Shown one piece after another: positions 1-5,495 of a DNA stretch of 5,507 nucleotides. Below the pieces are notes generated by a model. That model searched no databases and had not been told where the DNA came from. It was given only the letters and a program-made list of their open reading frames with translations. Within the stretch, counting starts at the first letter, position 1; each line of letters begins with the position of its first letter. The position numbers and the translations under genes are program-made. The DNA comes from Candidatus Shapirobacteria bacterium CG09_land_8_20_14_0_10_38_17 (GTDB taxonomy: Bacteria > Patescibacteriota > Microgenomatia > 0-14-0-10-38-17): contig PEZH01000031.1 in assembly GCA_002774085.1 (NCBI GenBank), positions 1-5,507 on the forward strand. Direction: 5' to 3'.

Positions 1-31
1 ACATAATAACCCCATACACTACACAACCTTA

Positions 32-49
32 GTCCGCCAGCTGGCGGAC
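32..49. repeat. Perfect 18-bp GC-rich palindrome, intergenic copy
   Basis: GTCCGCCAGCTGGCGGAC is its own reverse complement; as RNA it would give a 7-bp stem with an AGCT loop. Its inner 16 bp recur inside the exonuclease gene at 1956-1971. The next bases contain GAATGACG, the same end as the 71-bp element, so the two look related. No U-tract follows on either strand. Confidence 0.8.
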
Positions 50-89
50 AGAATGACGTCTATACTATATCTCACCCACAATACCTAAT
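49..89. repeat. Left arm of the inverted repeat flanking the glycosyltransferase gene
   Basis: This is the inverted counterpart of 1284-1319, differing mainly by a 5-nt ctata duplication at 65-69, which looks like slippage. The arm lies 20 bp past the glycosyltransferase stop and abuts the GC-rich palindrome at 32-49 on its outer side. Bases 1-31 show no gene or recognisable signal. Confidence 0.8.
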
Positions 90-108
90 CTCATTATCCA
101 TTAGCCAT

Positions 109-1233
109 TTATAATTTGCCACCTGTAATTTGTAACTTGTTTATGAATCTCCCCACTTCTTTCTCAAACCTTTCCCGACTAAATTTCTTAGACTGCTTTT
201 GCAATTCCTTTTTATCCCACTTCATTTTATTAAAGCGATCAATTGCTTTCTTAATTGTCTTAACAGAAGTGTCATCTATTAAAATTCCCGTCTTCCCCTC
301 AACTACCGACTCCCTAAAACCACCGCCATTAAAGGCAATTACCGGTGTTCCCGCCGCTTGTGCCTCCACAACGGTCATACCAAAATCTTCATCACGCGCT
401 AAGGCAATAAATCCTTTTGCCTTAGTATATAGAGCTATCAAATCTTTATCAGAAACTCTACCTAAAAACTGAATATTTCTCCCCCCAATCTTGACCAACT
501 TCTTCTCAATCTTAGAATAGCCGGCTGTCCCTCCGGCAATTTTAAGTTTTAAGTTTAACTCTTTCGCCACCGCCGCCGCTTCCTCCAAACCTTTAGCACC
601 AACCAAACGAGAAACAATCAAAAAATAATCCTCTTTTTTTACCCCCTCACTACCTTTAATAAATTCCTCTACTGCTACCGGCGGATAAATTACTTGACTA
701 TCTTGGCGATAAAACTTTTCCACCCTTTCTTGCACATTTTGAGAATTAACTAGCCAATAATTCACTCTTTGAGCCGAATGAAAGTCAAAAAAACGCAAAA
801 AATGATTAACCACTATCGCATAAAGTCTGACTAACCAATACTTCTGCCAATCAACACTGGTACGATAACCATACAAAAATCGCGGCGGGGTATGACAATA
901 AGCAATAATTTTTGTTTTGGAGCTTACCCTAAACCCTCGGGCAATATAACTGGAGCAAGAAGTAATCACCAAATCAAAACCAGACAAGTCAATACTTCCC
1001 CAAATAAAAGGAAGCAAAAAACGCAAGGGGCTATATAGGTTTCCCCGCTTTATAAGCCAAGACCATTTACTTTCTAAAATCTCCCGATCGGAAAATTCTT
1101 TAGCAGCAACAGAATTAGTAACTTTAAAAGCGGTATAAATTGGCGCTTTGGGGTACATATCGGCCAAAACTCGTAAAACTCTTTCCGCTCCACCATATTC
1201 TTTTAGATAATCGTGAACTAAAGCAATACGCAT
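109..1233 (-). CDS. GT4-family glycosyltransferase, WbaZ-like (probable mannosyltransferase)
   Basis: Probably transfers a sugar from a nucleotide-sugar donor onto a surface glycan or lipid-linked acceptor at the cytoplasmic face of the membrane. The chosen ATG at 1231-1233 gives 374 residues beginning MRIALVHDYL, the usual family start; the reading frame extends to a TTG at 1242, adding only three residues. Numbered from the ATG: an N-terminal GT-B domain with YGGAERVL near 13-20; YCHTPPRFLYG near 112-122, very like the YCHTP(M)R motif of WbaZ-type GDP-mannose-dependent transferases; VIYPPV near 182-187; a C-terminal GT4 domain with LIVSRL near 205-210; and the E-x7-E pair at E282 and E290 in EDFGMTVVE, expected to contact the donor. 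No signal peptide or clear membrane span is seen. No Shine-Dalgarno sequence precedes the start. The last residues (LQITGGKL) are encoded by DNA resembling the flanking AT-rich spacer. Related repeats in inverted orientation bracket the gene. GT4 membership is firm; mannose specificity is inferred. Confidence 0.88.
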   Translation of the reverse strand: MRIALVHDYLKEYGGAERVLRVLADMYPKAPIYTAFKVTNSVAAKEFSDREILESKWSWLIKRGNLYSPLRFLLPFIWGSIDLSGFDLVITSCSSYIARGFRVSSKTKIIAYCHTPPRFLYGYRTSVDWQKYWLVRLYAIVVNHFLRFFDFHSAQRVNYWLVNSQNVQERVEKFYRQDSQVIYPPVAVEEFIKGSEGVKKEDYFLIVSRLVGAKGLEEAAAVAKELNLKLKIAGGTAGYSKIEKKLVKIGGRNIQFLGRVSDKDLIALYTKAKGFIALARDEDFGMTVVEAQAAGTPVIAFNGGGFRESVVEGKTGILIDDTSVKTIKKAIDRFNKMKWDKKELQKQSKKFSRERFEKEVGRFINKLQITGGKL

Positions 1234-1283
1234 AAAAATCAATAACTAATGGTCAATAATTAATGAATAATAAAATACTAGAT

Positions 1284-1319
1284 ATTAGATATTGTGGGTG
1301 AGATATAGACGTCATTCTG
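1284..1319. repeat. Right arm of the inverted repeat flanking the glycosyltransferase gene
   Basis: The reverse complement of this stretch matches 49-89: 16 identical bases (1304-1319 with 49-64), then 14 identical bases (1290-1303 with 70-83) after a 5-nt gap, then CTAAT after one mismatch. The inner side keeps patchy similarity into 1243-1283 (ctaatgg, taatga). Its outer end overlaps the start of the 71-bp element. Confidence 0.8.
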
Positions 1320-1380
1320 GCGTATCCAGAATCCTCCATTAGACGATTCTGGATGCCTCGCCGGCTAGGCGGGAATGACG
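1310..1380. repeat. 71-bp palindromic element with 8-bp terminal inverted repeats (REP/MITE-like)
   Basis: The element begins CGTCATTC (1310-1317) and ends with its exact reverse complement GAATGACG (1373-1380). Inside is a 10-bp perfect stem, ATCCAGAATC (1324-1333) with GATTCTGGAT (1345-1354), around an 11-nt loop. ATTCTGG at 1314-1320 can instead pair with 1326-1332, so two folds exclude each other. A GC-rich hairpin follows: 1357-1362 pairs with 1368-1373 around a GGCTA loop. The style resembles Neisseria dRS3 and REP-type elements, whose cores also read like CGTCATTCCCGC. It encodes no protein. It lies 38 bp past the exonuclease stop, but without a U-tract it is not a normal terminator. 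Confidence 0.7.
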
Positions 1381-1417
1381 GCTCTAACAAGGTAGCAATG
1401 TGCCTAAAGTTTCAGTT

Positions 1418-2332
1418 TTAAAAAAGTCCAATTTGTTTATCTCGTCTCTCTCCCCCCTTTTCCAATTCTTTCACCAACGACCGAAAACCTAATTTTTTAA
1501 AAACCGCCATCGTCGCTTCATTTCTCCAATCTTTTAATCGCCAATCCTTTATTTTTATCTTAAGAGGGATATTACATCTAATTTTTGCCAAATCTTGCGA
1601 TAAATAAGCCGCTTTTTTTCCTTCTTTAAGTTTAGCTCTCAACGAAGCCGACTCAATCTTATCCAAACTACAATAAATATTATCTAAACTGCCAAACTTT
1701 TGTAACAACTTTACCGCCGTTTTAGGACCTATCCCCTCCACTCCAGGATAATTATCGGAATTATCACCCATCAATGCCTTGTAATCCACTACCTGGTCAG
1801 GCTTTATCTCTAAATATCTTTTAACATATTTTTCATCAATTATTTGGCTGTTACTCAATCCTTTTATGGGCATAAACAAATTAGTCTTTTTATCAACTAA
1901 TTGCATCAAATCTCTGTCTCCAGTCACAATAATAATCTTTAAGCTTTGAATTTTGTCCGCCAGCTGGCGGATTGAACTTTGAACTACCGTGCCAATAACA
2001 TCATCGGCCTCATAACCCTCCTTGGCCAAAAATTCTATCTTCATCGCCCGCAAAGCCTCTTTAACAATCTTAATTTGCCCTGCCAATTCTTCATCCATCT
2101 TTGGCCGCCTGATTTGATAACCAATAAACTTCTTATGACGAAAGGTTGGTTTGGGAGTATCAAAAGCTACTAGTAAATAACGAGGCTTAAAATCGGTAAC
2201 AATCTTCAACAATATCCGGCAAAAACCATAGACGGCATTAACCAAAAAACCATTAGGGGCACTCAACAAGGGAATAGCATGATAAGCTCTATGCAAAATC
2301 GCATGACCATCAATGATAACTAATTTAGGCAT
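1418..2332 (-). CDS. Stand-alone 5'-3' exonuclease / flap endonuclease (Pol I N-terminal type)
   Basis: Expected to cut 5' flaps and remove RNA primers during Okazaki-fragment maturation and repair. At 304 residues it matches the nuclease domain of DNA polymerase I alone, with no polymerase part. The PIN-like active site is complete: D8 in VIIDGH, D58 in AFD, the FRH...Y..RRP segment at 64-77, EADD at 108-111, TGDRD at 137-141, and GDNSDNYPGVEGIGPKTA at 189-206, which carries D190 and D193 and runs into the helix-hairpin-helix DNA-binding element. Residues 121-126 (IRQLAD) are encoded by a GC-rich palindrome and are extra relative to the E. coli and Taq Pol I domains as I recall them. The C-terminus, after a basic linker, is KQIGLF, resembling the bacterial sliding-clamp-binding consensus QL(S/D)LF. 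The ATG overlaps the ftsH stop by one base (TAATG), with an AAGGTGG ribosome-binding site 10 nt upstream, so translation is probably coupled to ftsH. Confidence 0.95.
   Translation of the reverse strand: MPKLVIIDGHAILHRAYHAIPLLSAPNGFLVNAVYGFCRILLKIVTDFKPRYLLVAFDTPKPTFRHKKFIGYQIRRPKMDEELAGQIKIVKEALRAMKIEFLAKEGYEADDVIGTVVQSSIRQLADKIQSLKIIIVTGDRDLMQLVDKKTNLFMPIKGLSNSQIIDEKYVKRYLEIKPDQVVDYKALMGDNSDNYPGVEGIGPKTAVKLLQKFGSLDNIYCSLDKIESASLRAKLKEGKKAAYLSQDLAKIRCNIPLKIKIKDWRLKDWRNEATMAVFKKLGFRSLVKELEKGGERRDKQIGLF
1955..1972. repeat. Same GC-rich palindrome, in-frame copy inside the exonuclease gene
   Basis: The 16-bp perfect palindrome TCCGCCAGCTGGCGGA at 1956-1971 is identical to the core of 32-49. 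The 18 bases 1955-1972 are exactly six codons, giving Ile-Arg-Gln-Leu-Ala-Asp (residues 121-126). The surrounding AT-rich sequence carries a 7-bp direct repeat, CTTTGAA, at 1944-1950 and 1977-1983. Confidence 0.8.
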
Positions 2333-4227
2333 TAACTTCTATCCACCTTCTTTTTACCAATAATCTTCTCAAACTGCTCCTGATCTAACGTCTCTTTTTG
2401 AAGTAATCCTCTGGCTAATTTATCCAAACTGGGACGATGAGCTTTAATAATCTTTTTTGCGTTTTCATAAGCTTGATCAATAATCTTTTTAATTTCCTTA
2501 TCAATCTCCGCTTGCGTTACCGGAGAAATTTCCCGCCCACCAGCAATAAACTGCCCAAATTCCGTTTCTATTGACTGAGGACCAAAAGAAACCGGACCTA
2601 AGCTGCTCATACCAAAATCAACCACCATTTGTCGGGCTATTAAAGTAGCCTTATTAATATCATCAGATGCGCCGGTGGTCATTTCCGAAAAAACTAATTC
2701 CTCGGCTGCCCGACCACCCAAAATCACTGTCACTTGCTCTAAAAGTCTGGTTTTAGTCTCCTGGGTACGATCCCGAGAAGGAGGAATAAAAGTATGCCCT
2801 AAAGTTAACCCTCGCGCCACAATTGATACCCGACCCACCGGATCCATATGGGGTAAAAAATGGGTTACTAAGGCATGGCCGCCTTCATGATAAGCAGCTA
2901 TTTCTCTTTCCCGCTTTGACTGTAGCCGTTTTCTCTCCGGCCCCAATTTAACTTTAGTAGCCGCCTCCTCTAAATCATCCATATTAATCGTTTCTCTCCT
3001 CTGTCTGGCCGCTAAAATCGCCGCTTCATTCAGCATATTCTCCAAATCCGCACCGGAAAAACCCACGGTGCGCTTGGCTATTTTTTGCCAATTAACACCC
3101 TTAGCAAACGGCTTGCCTCGAGCGTGAATTTTCAAAATTGCCTGCCGACCAACAATATCCGGCATATCCAAAACCACCCGCCGATCAAAGCGCCCCGGCC
3201 GAAGCAAAGCCACATCCAAAAGATCAGGCCTATTCGTCGCGCCAATAATCACCAAATTGTCATTGGGCGCAAATCCATCCATCTCCACTAACATCTGGTT
3301 TAGAGTCTGTTCCCGTTCATCATGACCGCCGGAAAAACCACCCAAAGAACGCGTTCGACCAATGCTTTCTATTTCATCAATAAAAATAATTGATGGCGCA
3401 TGTTTTTTGGCAGTTTCAAATAAATCGCGCATTCGCGCCGATCCCACCCCCACTAACATTTCCATAAATTCCGAACCGGCCATTGAATAAAAAGGAACAT
3501 TGGCTTCACCGGCCACCGCCCGCGCCAAAAGTGTCTTACCAGTGCCAGGAAGTCCCACTAAAAGAACTCCTTTAGGAGTGCGTGCCCCCAATTTTCTATA
3601 TTTACCAGGGTGTTTAAGAAAATCAACTATTTCCATTAGTTCTTGTTTTGCCTCCTCAATACCAGCAACATTAGCAAAGGTAATGTCCTGCTTCCCCTTA
3701 AAAAATGGCTTTGCCCTTGATTTGCCAAAAGAAAAAACTGATTCCTGCGCTCCCCGCGCCTGCCTAAACATAATATAGAAAAATATCCCAATTAAAATTA
3801 AGGGAACAAAATTAATAAAAACATCAAGCCAGATTTTAGAAAATTCTTGATTAACTACTTTAATATCCAAGCTTGAAGGATTAATCGCCTCATTTTGCAA
3901 AATGGTTACTAAGCTATCTTGCGACTCCTTACGAGTTAGAGCCACTTTGTCATCTTTATAAAAAAGGGTAATTTGGTCTTCGGCGACCTCAATTCTCCCC
4001 ACCTTATTTTCCTTAATATCGGCGATTGCCTGGGAAAGGGAAATCTCCAAATTCTTCTTTACATATACAGAGAAAGACCCAAAAATCCAAAATGCCAATA
4101 AAATTACTAAAACTCCGATTAAAATCTTCTGGGGATTAATTTTAATTTCCACTTTCTTAATTTTAACCGGCTGATTATTCGGCAAAACTTTCTCTAATTT
4201 TGGCTTTTTATTTTTTTGCTTAAACAT
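2332..4227 (-). CDS. ftsH: ATP-dependent zinc metalloprotease FtsH
   Basis: Membrane-anchored AAA+ protease that extracts and degrades misfolded or regulated membrane and cytosolic proteins as a hexamer. At 631 residues it is full length. A Lys-rich cytosolic N-terminus (1-33) is followed by TM1 near 34-56, an extracytoplasmic domain near 57-131, TM2 near 133-154, then the AAA+ module: Walker A GLPGTGKT at 225-232, pore loop MLVGVG at 257-262, Walker B IIFIDE at 280-285, HDEREQTLNQML at 302-313, and the second region of homology with arginine fingers R346 and R349 in RPGRFDR. The M41 peptidase has HEGGH at 447-451 (usually HEAGH) and the third zinc ligand, probably D523, in GASDDI. Oddities: the pore aromatic (Phe in E. 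coli MFVGVG) is Leu258, and the second Walker A residue is Leu rather than Pro; both are at positions I know only from recalled sequences. It follows trpS by 161 nt and overlaps the exonuclease gene by one base. Confidence 0.98.
   Translation of the reverse strand: MFKQKNKKPKLEKVLPNNQPVKIKKVEIKINPQKILIGVLVILLAFWIFGSFSVYVKKNLEISLSQAIADIKENKVGRIEVAEDQITLFYKDDKVALTRKESQDSLVTILQNEAINPSSLDIKVVNQEFSKIWLDVFINFVPLILIGIFFYIMFRQARGAQESVFSFGKSRAKPFFKGKQDITFANVAGIEEAKQELMEIVDFLKHPGKYRKLGARTPKGVLLVGLPGTGKTLLARAVAGEANVPFYSMAGSEFMEMLVGVGSARMRDLFETAKKHAPSIIFIDEIESIGRTRSLGGFSGGHDEREQTLNQMLVEMDGFAPNDNLVIIGATNRPDLLDVALLRPGRFDRRVVLDMPDIVGRQAILKIHARGKPFAKGVNWQKIAKRTVGFSGADLENMLNEAAILAARQRRETINMDDLEEAATKVKLGPERKRLQSKREREIAAYHEGGHALVTHFLPHMDPVGRVSIVARGLTLGHTFIPPSRDRTQETKTRLLEQVTVILGGRAAEELVFSEMTTGASDDINKATLIARQMVVDFGMSSLGPVSFGPQSIETEFGQFIAGGREISPVTQAEIDKEIKKIIDQAYENAKKIIKAHRPSLDKLARGLLQKETLDQEQFEKIIGKKKVDRS
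2343..2349 (-). promoter_or_regulatory. Ribosome binding site of the exonuclease gene, inside ftsH
   Basis: AAGGTGG (one mismatch to AAGGAGG) lies within the last ftsH codons, 10 nt before the exonuclease ATG. It supports this start and, with the TAATG junction, coupled translation of the two genes. Confidence 0.65.
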
Positions 4228-4229
4228 AA

Positions 4230-4234
4230 TCCTT
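4230..4234 (-). promoter_or_regulatory. ftsH ribosome binding site with unusually short spacing
   Basis: The minus strand reads AAGGA followed by only two bases and then the ftsH ATG. This spacing is shorter than the usual 5-10 nt. No other in-frame ATG exists near the N-terminus, so the start is kept; the site may be weak or fortuitous. Confidence 0.4.
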
Positions 4235-4240
4235 GTATCT

Positions 4241-4385
4241 TTTAATTTCTAATTTCTAATTCTTAATTTCTAATCAATTTCTAATGCTTTAATTTTTAAT
4301 TTCTTAATTTTTGACTATTAATCATCAGTCATTAGTCATTAATCATTCTTTTAACAATTCAACAATACAGCAATGTAACAATATA
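4241..4385. repeat. Degenerate AT-rich short-repeat spacer between trpS and ftsH
   Basis: This spacer is built of three successive families of imperfect short repeats on the plus strand: TAATTTC-like units (about 4241-4310), AGTCATTA/AATCAT-like units (about 4315-4347) and AACAAT-like units (about 4351-4385). No GC-rich terminator, RNA gene or convincing promoter is visible. Similar words occur on both sides of the glycosyltransferase gene (about 93-103 and 1243-1266), so this is a genome-wide spacer style rather than a local accident. Confidence 0.6.
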
Positions 4386-4388
4386 TCT

Positions 4389-5384
4389 TTATTCTAATCC
4401 CATCTTTTCTTTTACTTCTCCAAGAGTTTTTTGAGCCTCTTGCCGCGCTTTTTGGTTACCTTTTTCTAAAATCTTCTCCACTAAATTTTTCTCTTTCTCA
4501 AATTTAGCGCGGCGAAACCTGATCGGATCCAAAAATACATTGATAGCTTTAGCCAACCGTTCCTTAACCTCCACATCTCCCACCTCACCGGCTTGATAGT
4601 GTTTTTTCAATTCCTCAACTTCTTCTTTATCTTGATTAAAGGCGTTATGATAAATAAAAACAGGATTACCCTTAATATGTCCGGGGTCAGTGGAGTGAAT
4701 TCTGGTAGGATCAGTGTACATTCCCATCACTTTTTCCTTTACTTCTTTTTCACTATCGGAAAGATAGATACAATTTCCTAAAGATTTACTCATTTTAGCC
4801 TTGCCATCAAGCCCAGGCAGGGTAGGTACCTCGCCAATTAAAGTCTTAGGTTCCGGGAAAACCCGTCCATACATTTCGTTAAATTTATGGGCAATCTCTC
4901 GGGTTAACTCAATATGAGATTCCTGATCCTTACCCACGGGGACTAAATGAGCTTTAACCATCAAAATATCGGCTGCCTGTAAAACAGGGTAAGTTAAAAG
5001 ACCCAAAGAAGGCTTGGTGATTTTAAGATCATGCATTACCTCTTTAAGAGTAGGCACCCGTTGGCAGCGGGGAACGGTGACCAACATTGAAAACAAAAGA
5101 GAGAGATAGGCCACTTCCGGTACTCGCGACTGACGATAGATAACACTTTTTTTAGGATCAATCCCTACCGATAAATAATCTAAAATTAAATGACGGACAT
5201 TTTTATTTATTTGACCAATCTCTTTTTTGCCAGTCTTGGTTGTCAAAACATGAAGATCGGCAATAATAAAAAAACAATTATACTTATCCTGTAGTCTAAC
5301 TCGATTAGCTAAAGTCCCAACATAGTGGCCTAAATGAAGTTTTCCCGTTGGCCGGTCACCGGTTAAAATTCGTTTTTTATCCAT
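4389..5384 (-). CDS. trpS: Tryptophanyl-tRNA synthetase (TrpRS)
   Basis: Cytosolic class I aminoacyl-tRNA synthetase that activates tryptophan with ATP and charges tRNA-Trp. At 331 residues it is the normal bacterial length. The Rossmann-fold signatures are intact: RPTGKLHLGHYVG at 11-23, containing the HIGH-type motif HLGH at 17-20; YPVLQAADILMVKAHLVPVG at 132-151, followed by KDQESHIELTREIA, the Trp/ATP pocket region typical of TrpRS rather than TyrRS; and GKAKMSKSLGN at 194-204 with the KMSKS loop at 197-201. The helical C-terminal part (roughly 205-331) carries the TDPTRIHSTDPG segment common in bacterial TrpRS and ends in a charged helix. The ATG start gives the expected short N-terminus (MDKKRILTGDRPTGK). 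No Shine-Dalgarno sequence precedes it, and a TATAAT lies 12 nt upstream, suggesting a very short leader. There is no hairpin-plus-U-tract terminator after the stop. Confidence 0.98.
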   Translation of the reverse strand: MDKKRILTGDRPTGKLHLGHYVGTLANRVRLQDKYNCFFIIADLHVLTTKTGKKEIGQINKNVRHLILDYLSVGIDPKKSVIYRQSRVPEVAYLSLLFSMLVTVPRCQRVPTLKEVMHDLKITKPSLGLLTYPVLQAADILMVKAHLVPVGKDQESHIELTREIAHKFNEMYGRVFPEPKTLIGEVPTLPGLDGKAKMSKSLGNCIYLSDSEKEVKEKVMGMYTDPTRIHSTDPGHIKGNPVFIYHNAFNQDKEEVEELKKHYQAGEVGDVEVKERLAKAINVFLDPIRFRRAKFEKEKNLVEKILEKGNQKARQEAQKTLGEVKEKMGLE

Positions 5385-5396
5385 CGCTTTGGGTTA

Positions 5397-5425
5397 ATTA
5401 TAACACTGGAGAAGAGAAGAATCTA
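5397..5425 (-). promoter_or_regulatory. Candidate trpS promoter, near-leaderless
   Basis: A perfect TATAAT lies at 5397-5402 on the minus strand, just downstream of the terminator and 12 nt before the trpS ATG. The hexamer 17 nt upstream (TAGATT, 5420-5425) is a poor -35 match (3 of 6). A start about 7 nt past the -10 box would leave a leader of roughly 5 nt, which fits the absence of a Shine-Dalgarno sequence. The -10 match is direct; the transcription start is inferred. Confidence 0.55.
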
Positions 5426-5433
5426 TGAGTTAT

Positions 5434-5466
5434 AAAAAAAACCCACGACCTTACGGTCGGGGTTTT
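5434..5466 (-). terminator. Intrinsic terminator upstream of trpS
   Basis: Read on the minus strand, this is a hairpin with a GTAA loop, a 5-bp CGACC/GGTCG upper stem, a single bulged base (complement of A5445), a 3-bp G-C block and a 4-bp A-T base, followed by a run of eight T (5434-5441, part of which can pair in the lower stem). It probably ends a minus-strand gene lying beyond the window. It sits about 50 nt before the trpS start and upstream of the trpS -10 box, so it insulates rather than attenuates trpS if that promoter is real. On the plus strand the run is only four T, so it is weaker in that direction. Confidence 0.82.
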
Positions 5467-5482
5467 GTGTTCCGCTTTGTGT

Positions 5483-5495
5483 CGCGCTTTGCGCG
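5483..5495. repeat. Small GC-rich hairpin near the window edge
   Basis: CGCGC and GCGCG pair around a TTT/AAA loop (5-bp stem). It sits in a GC-richer stretch with the similar words ccgctttgtg and cgcgctttgcg, just upstream (minus strand) of the terminator. It may be part of the tail of the upstream gene or of a dispersed repeat; the window ends too soon to tell. Confidence 0.4.

Noticed and set aside
116..472. Plus-strand open frames opposite the genes (for example 116-472, 3500-3778)
   Set aside because: Each lies antisense to a gene with clear family motifs; the translations show no recognisable domain and the frames lack ribosome binding sites.
1231..1242. TTG at 1242 as the start of the glycosyltransferase
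   Set aside because: It adds only MIF before the family-typical MRIALVHDYL and is not supported by a ribosome binding site; the ATG at 1233 is preferred.
1324..1354. Intrinsic terminator for the ftsH-exonuclease message
   Set aside because: The 10-bp stem is perfect but AT-containing, has an 11-nt loop, and no T-run follows on either strand.
1310..1417. Truncated polA with a lost polymerase domain downstream of the nuclease
   Set aside because: The gene ends cleanly after a complete nuclease domain and a motif-like tail. The following DNA is a repeat element with no polymerase residues in any frame.
4241..4385. CRISPR array or origin iterons in the repeat-rich spacer
   Set aside because: The units are 6-8 nt, degenerate and contiguous, without uniform repeats, unique spacers or DnaA-box clusters.
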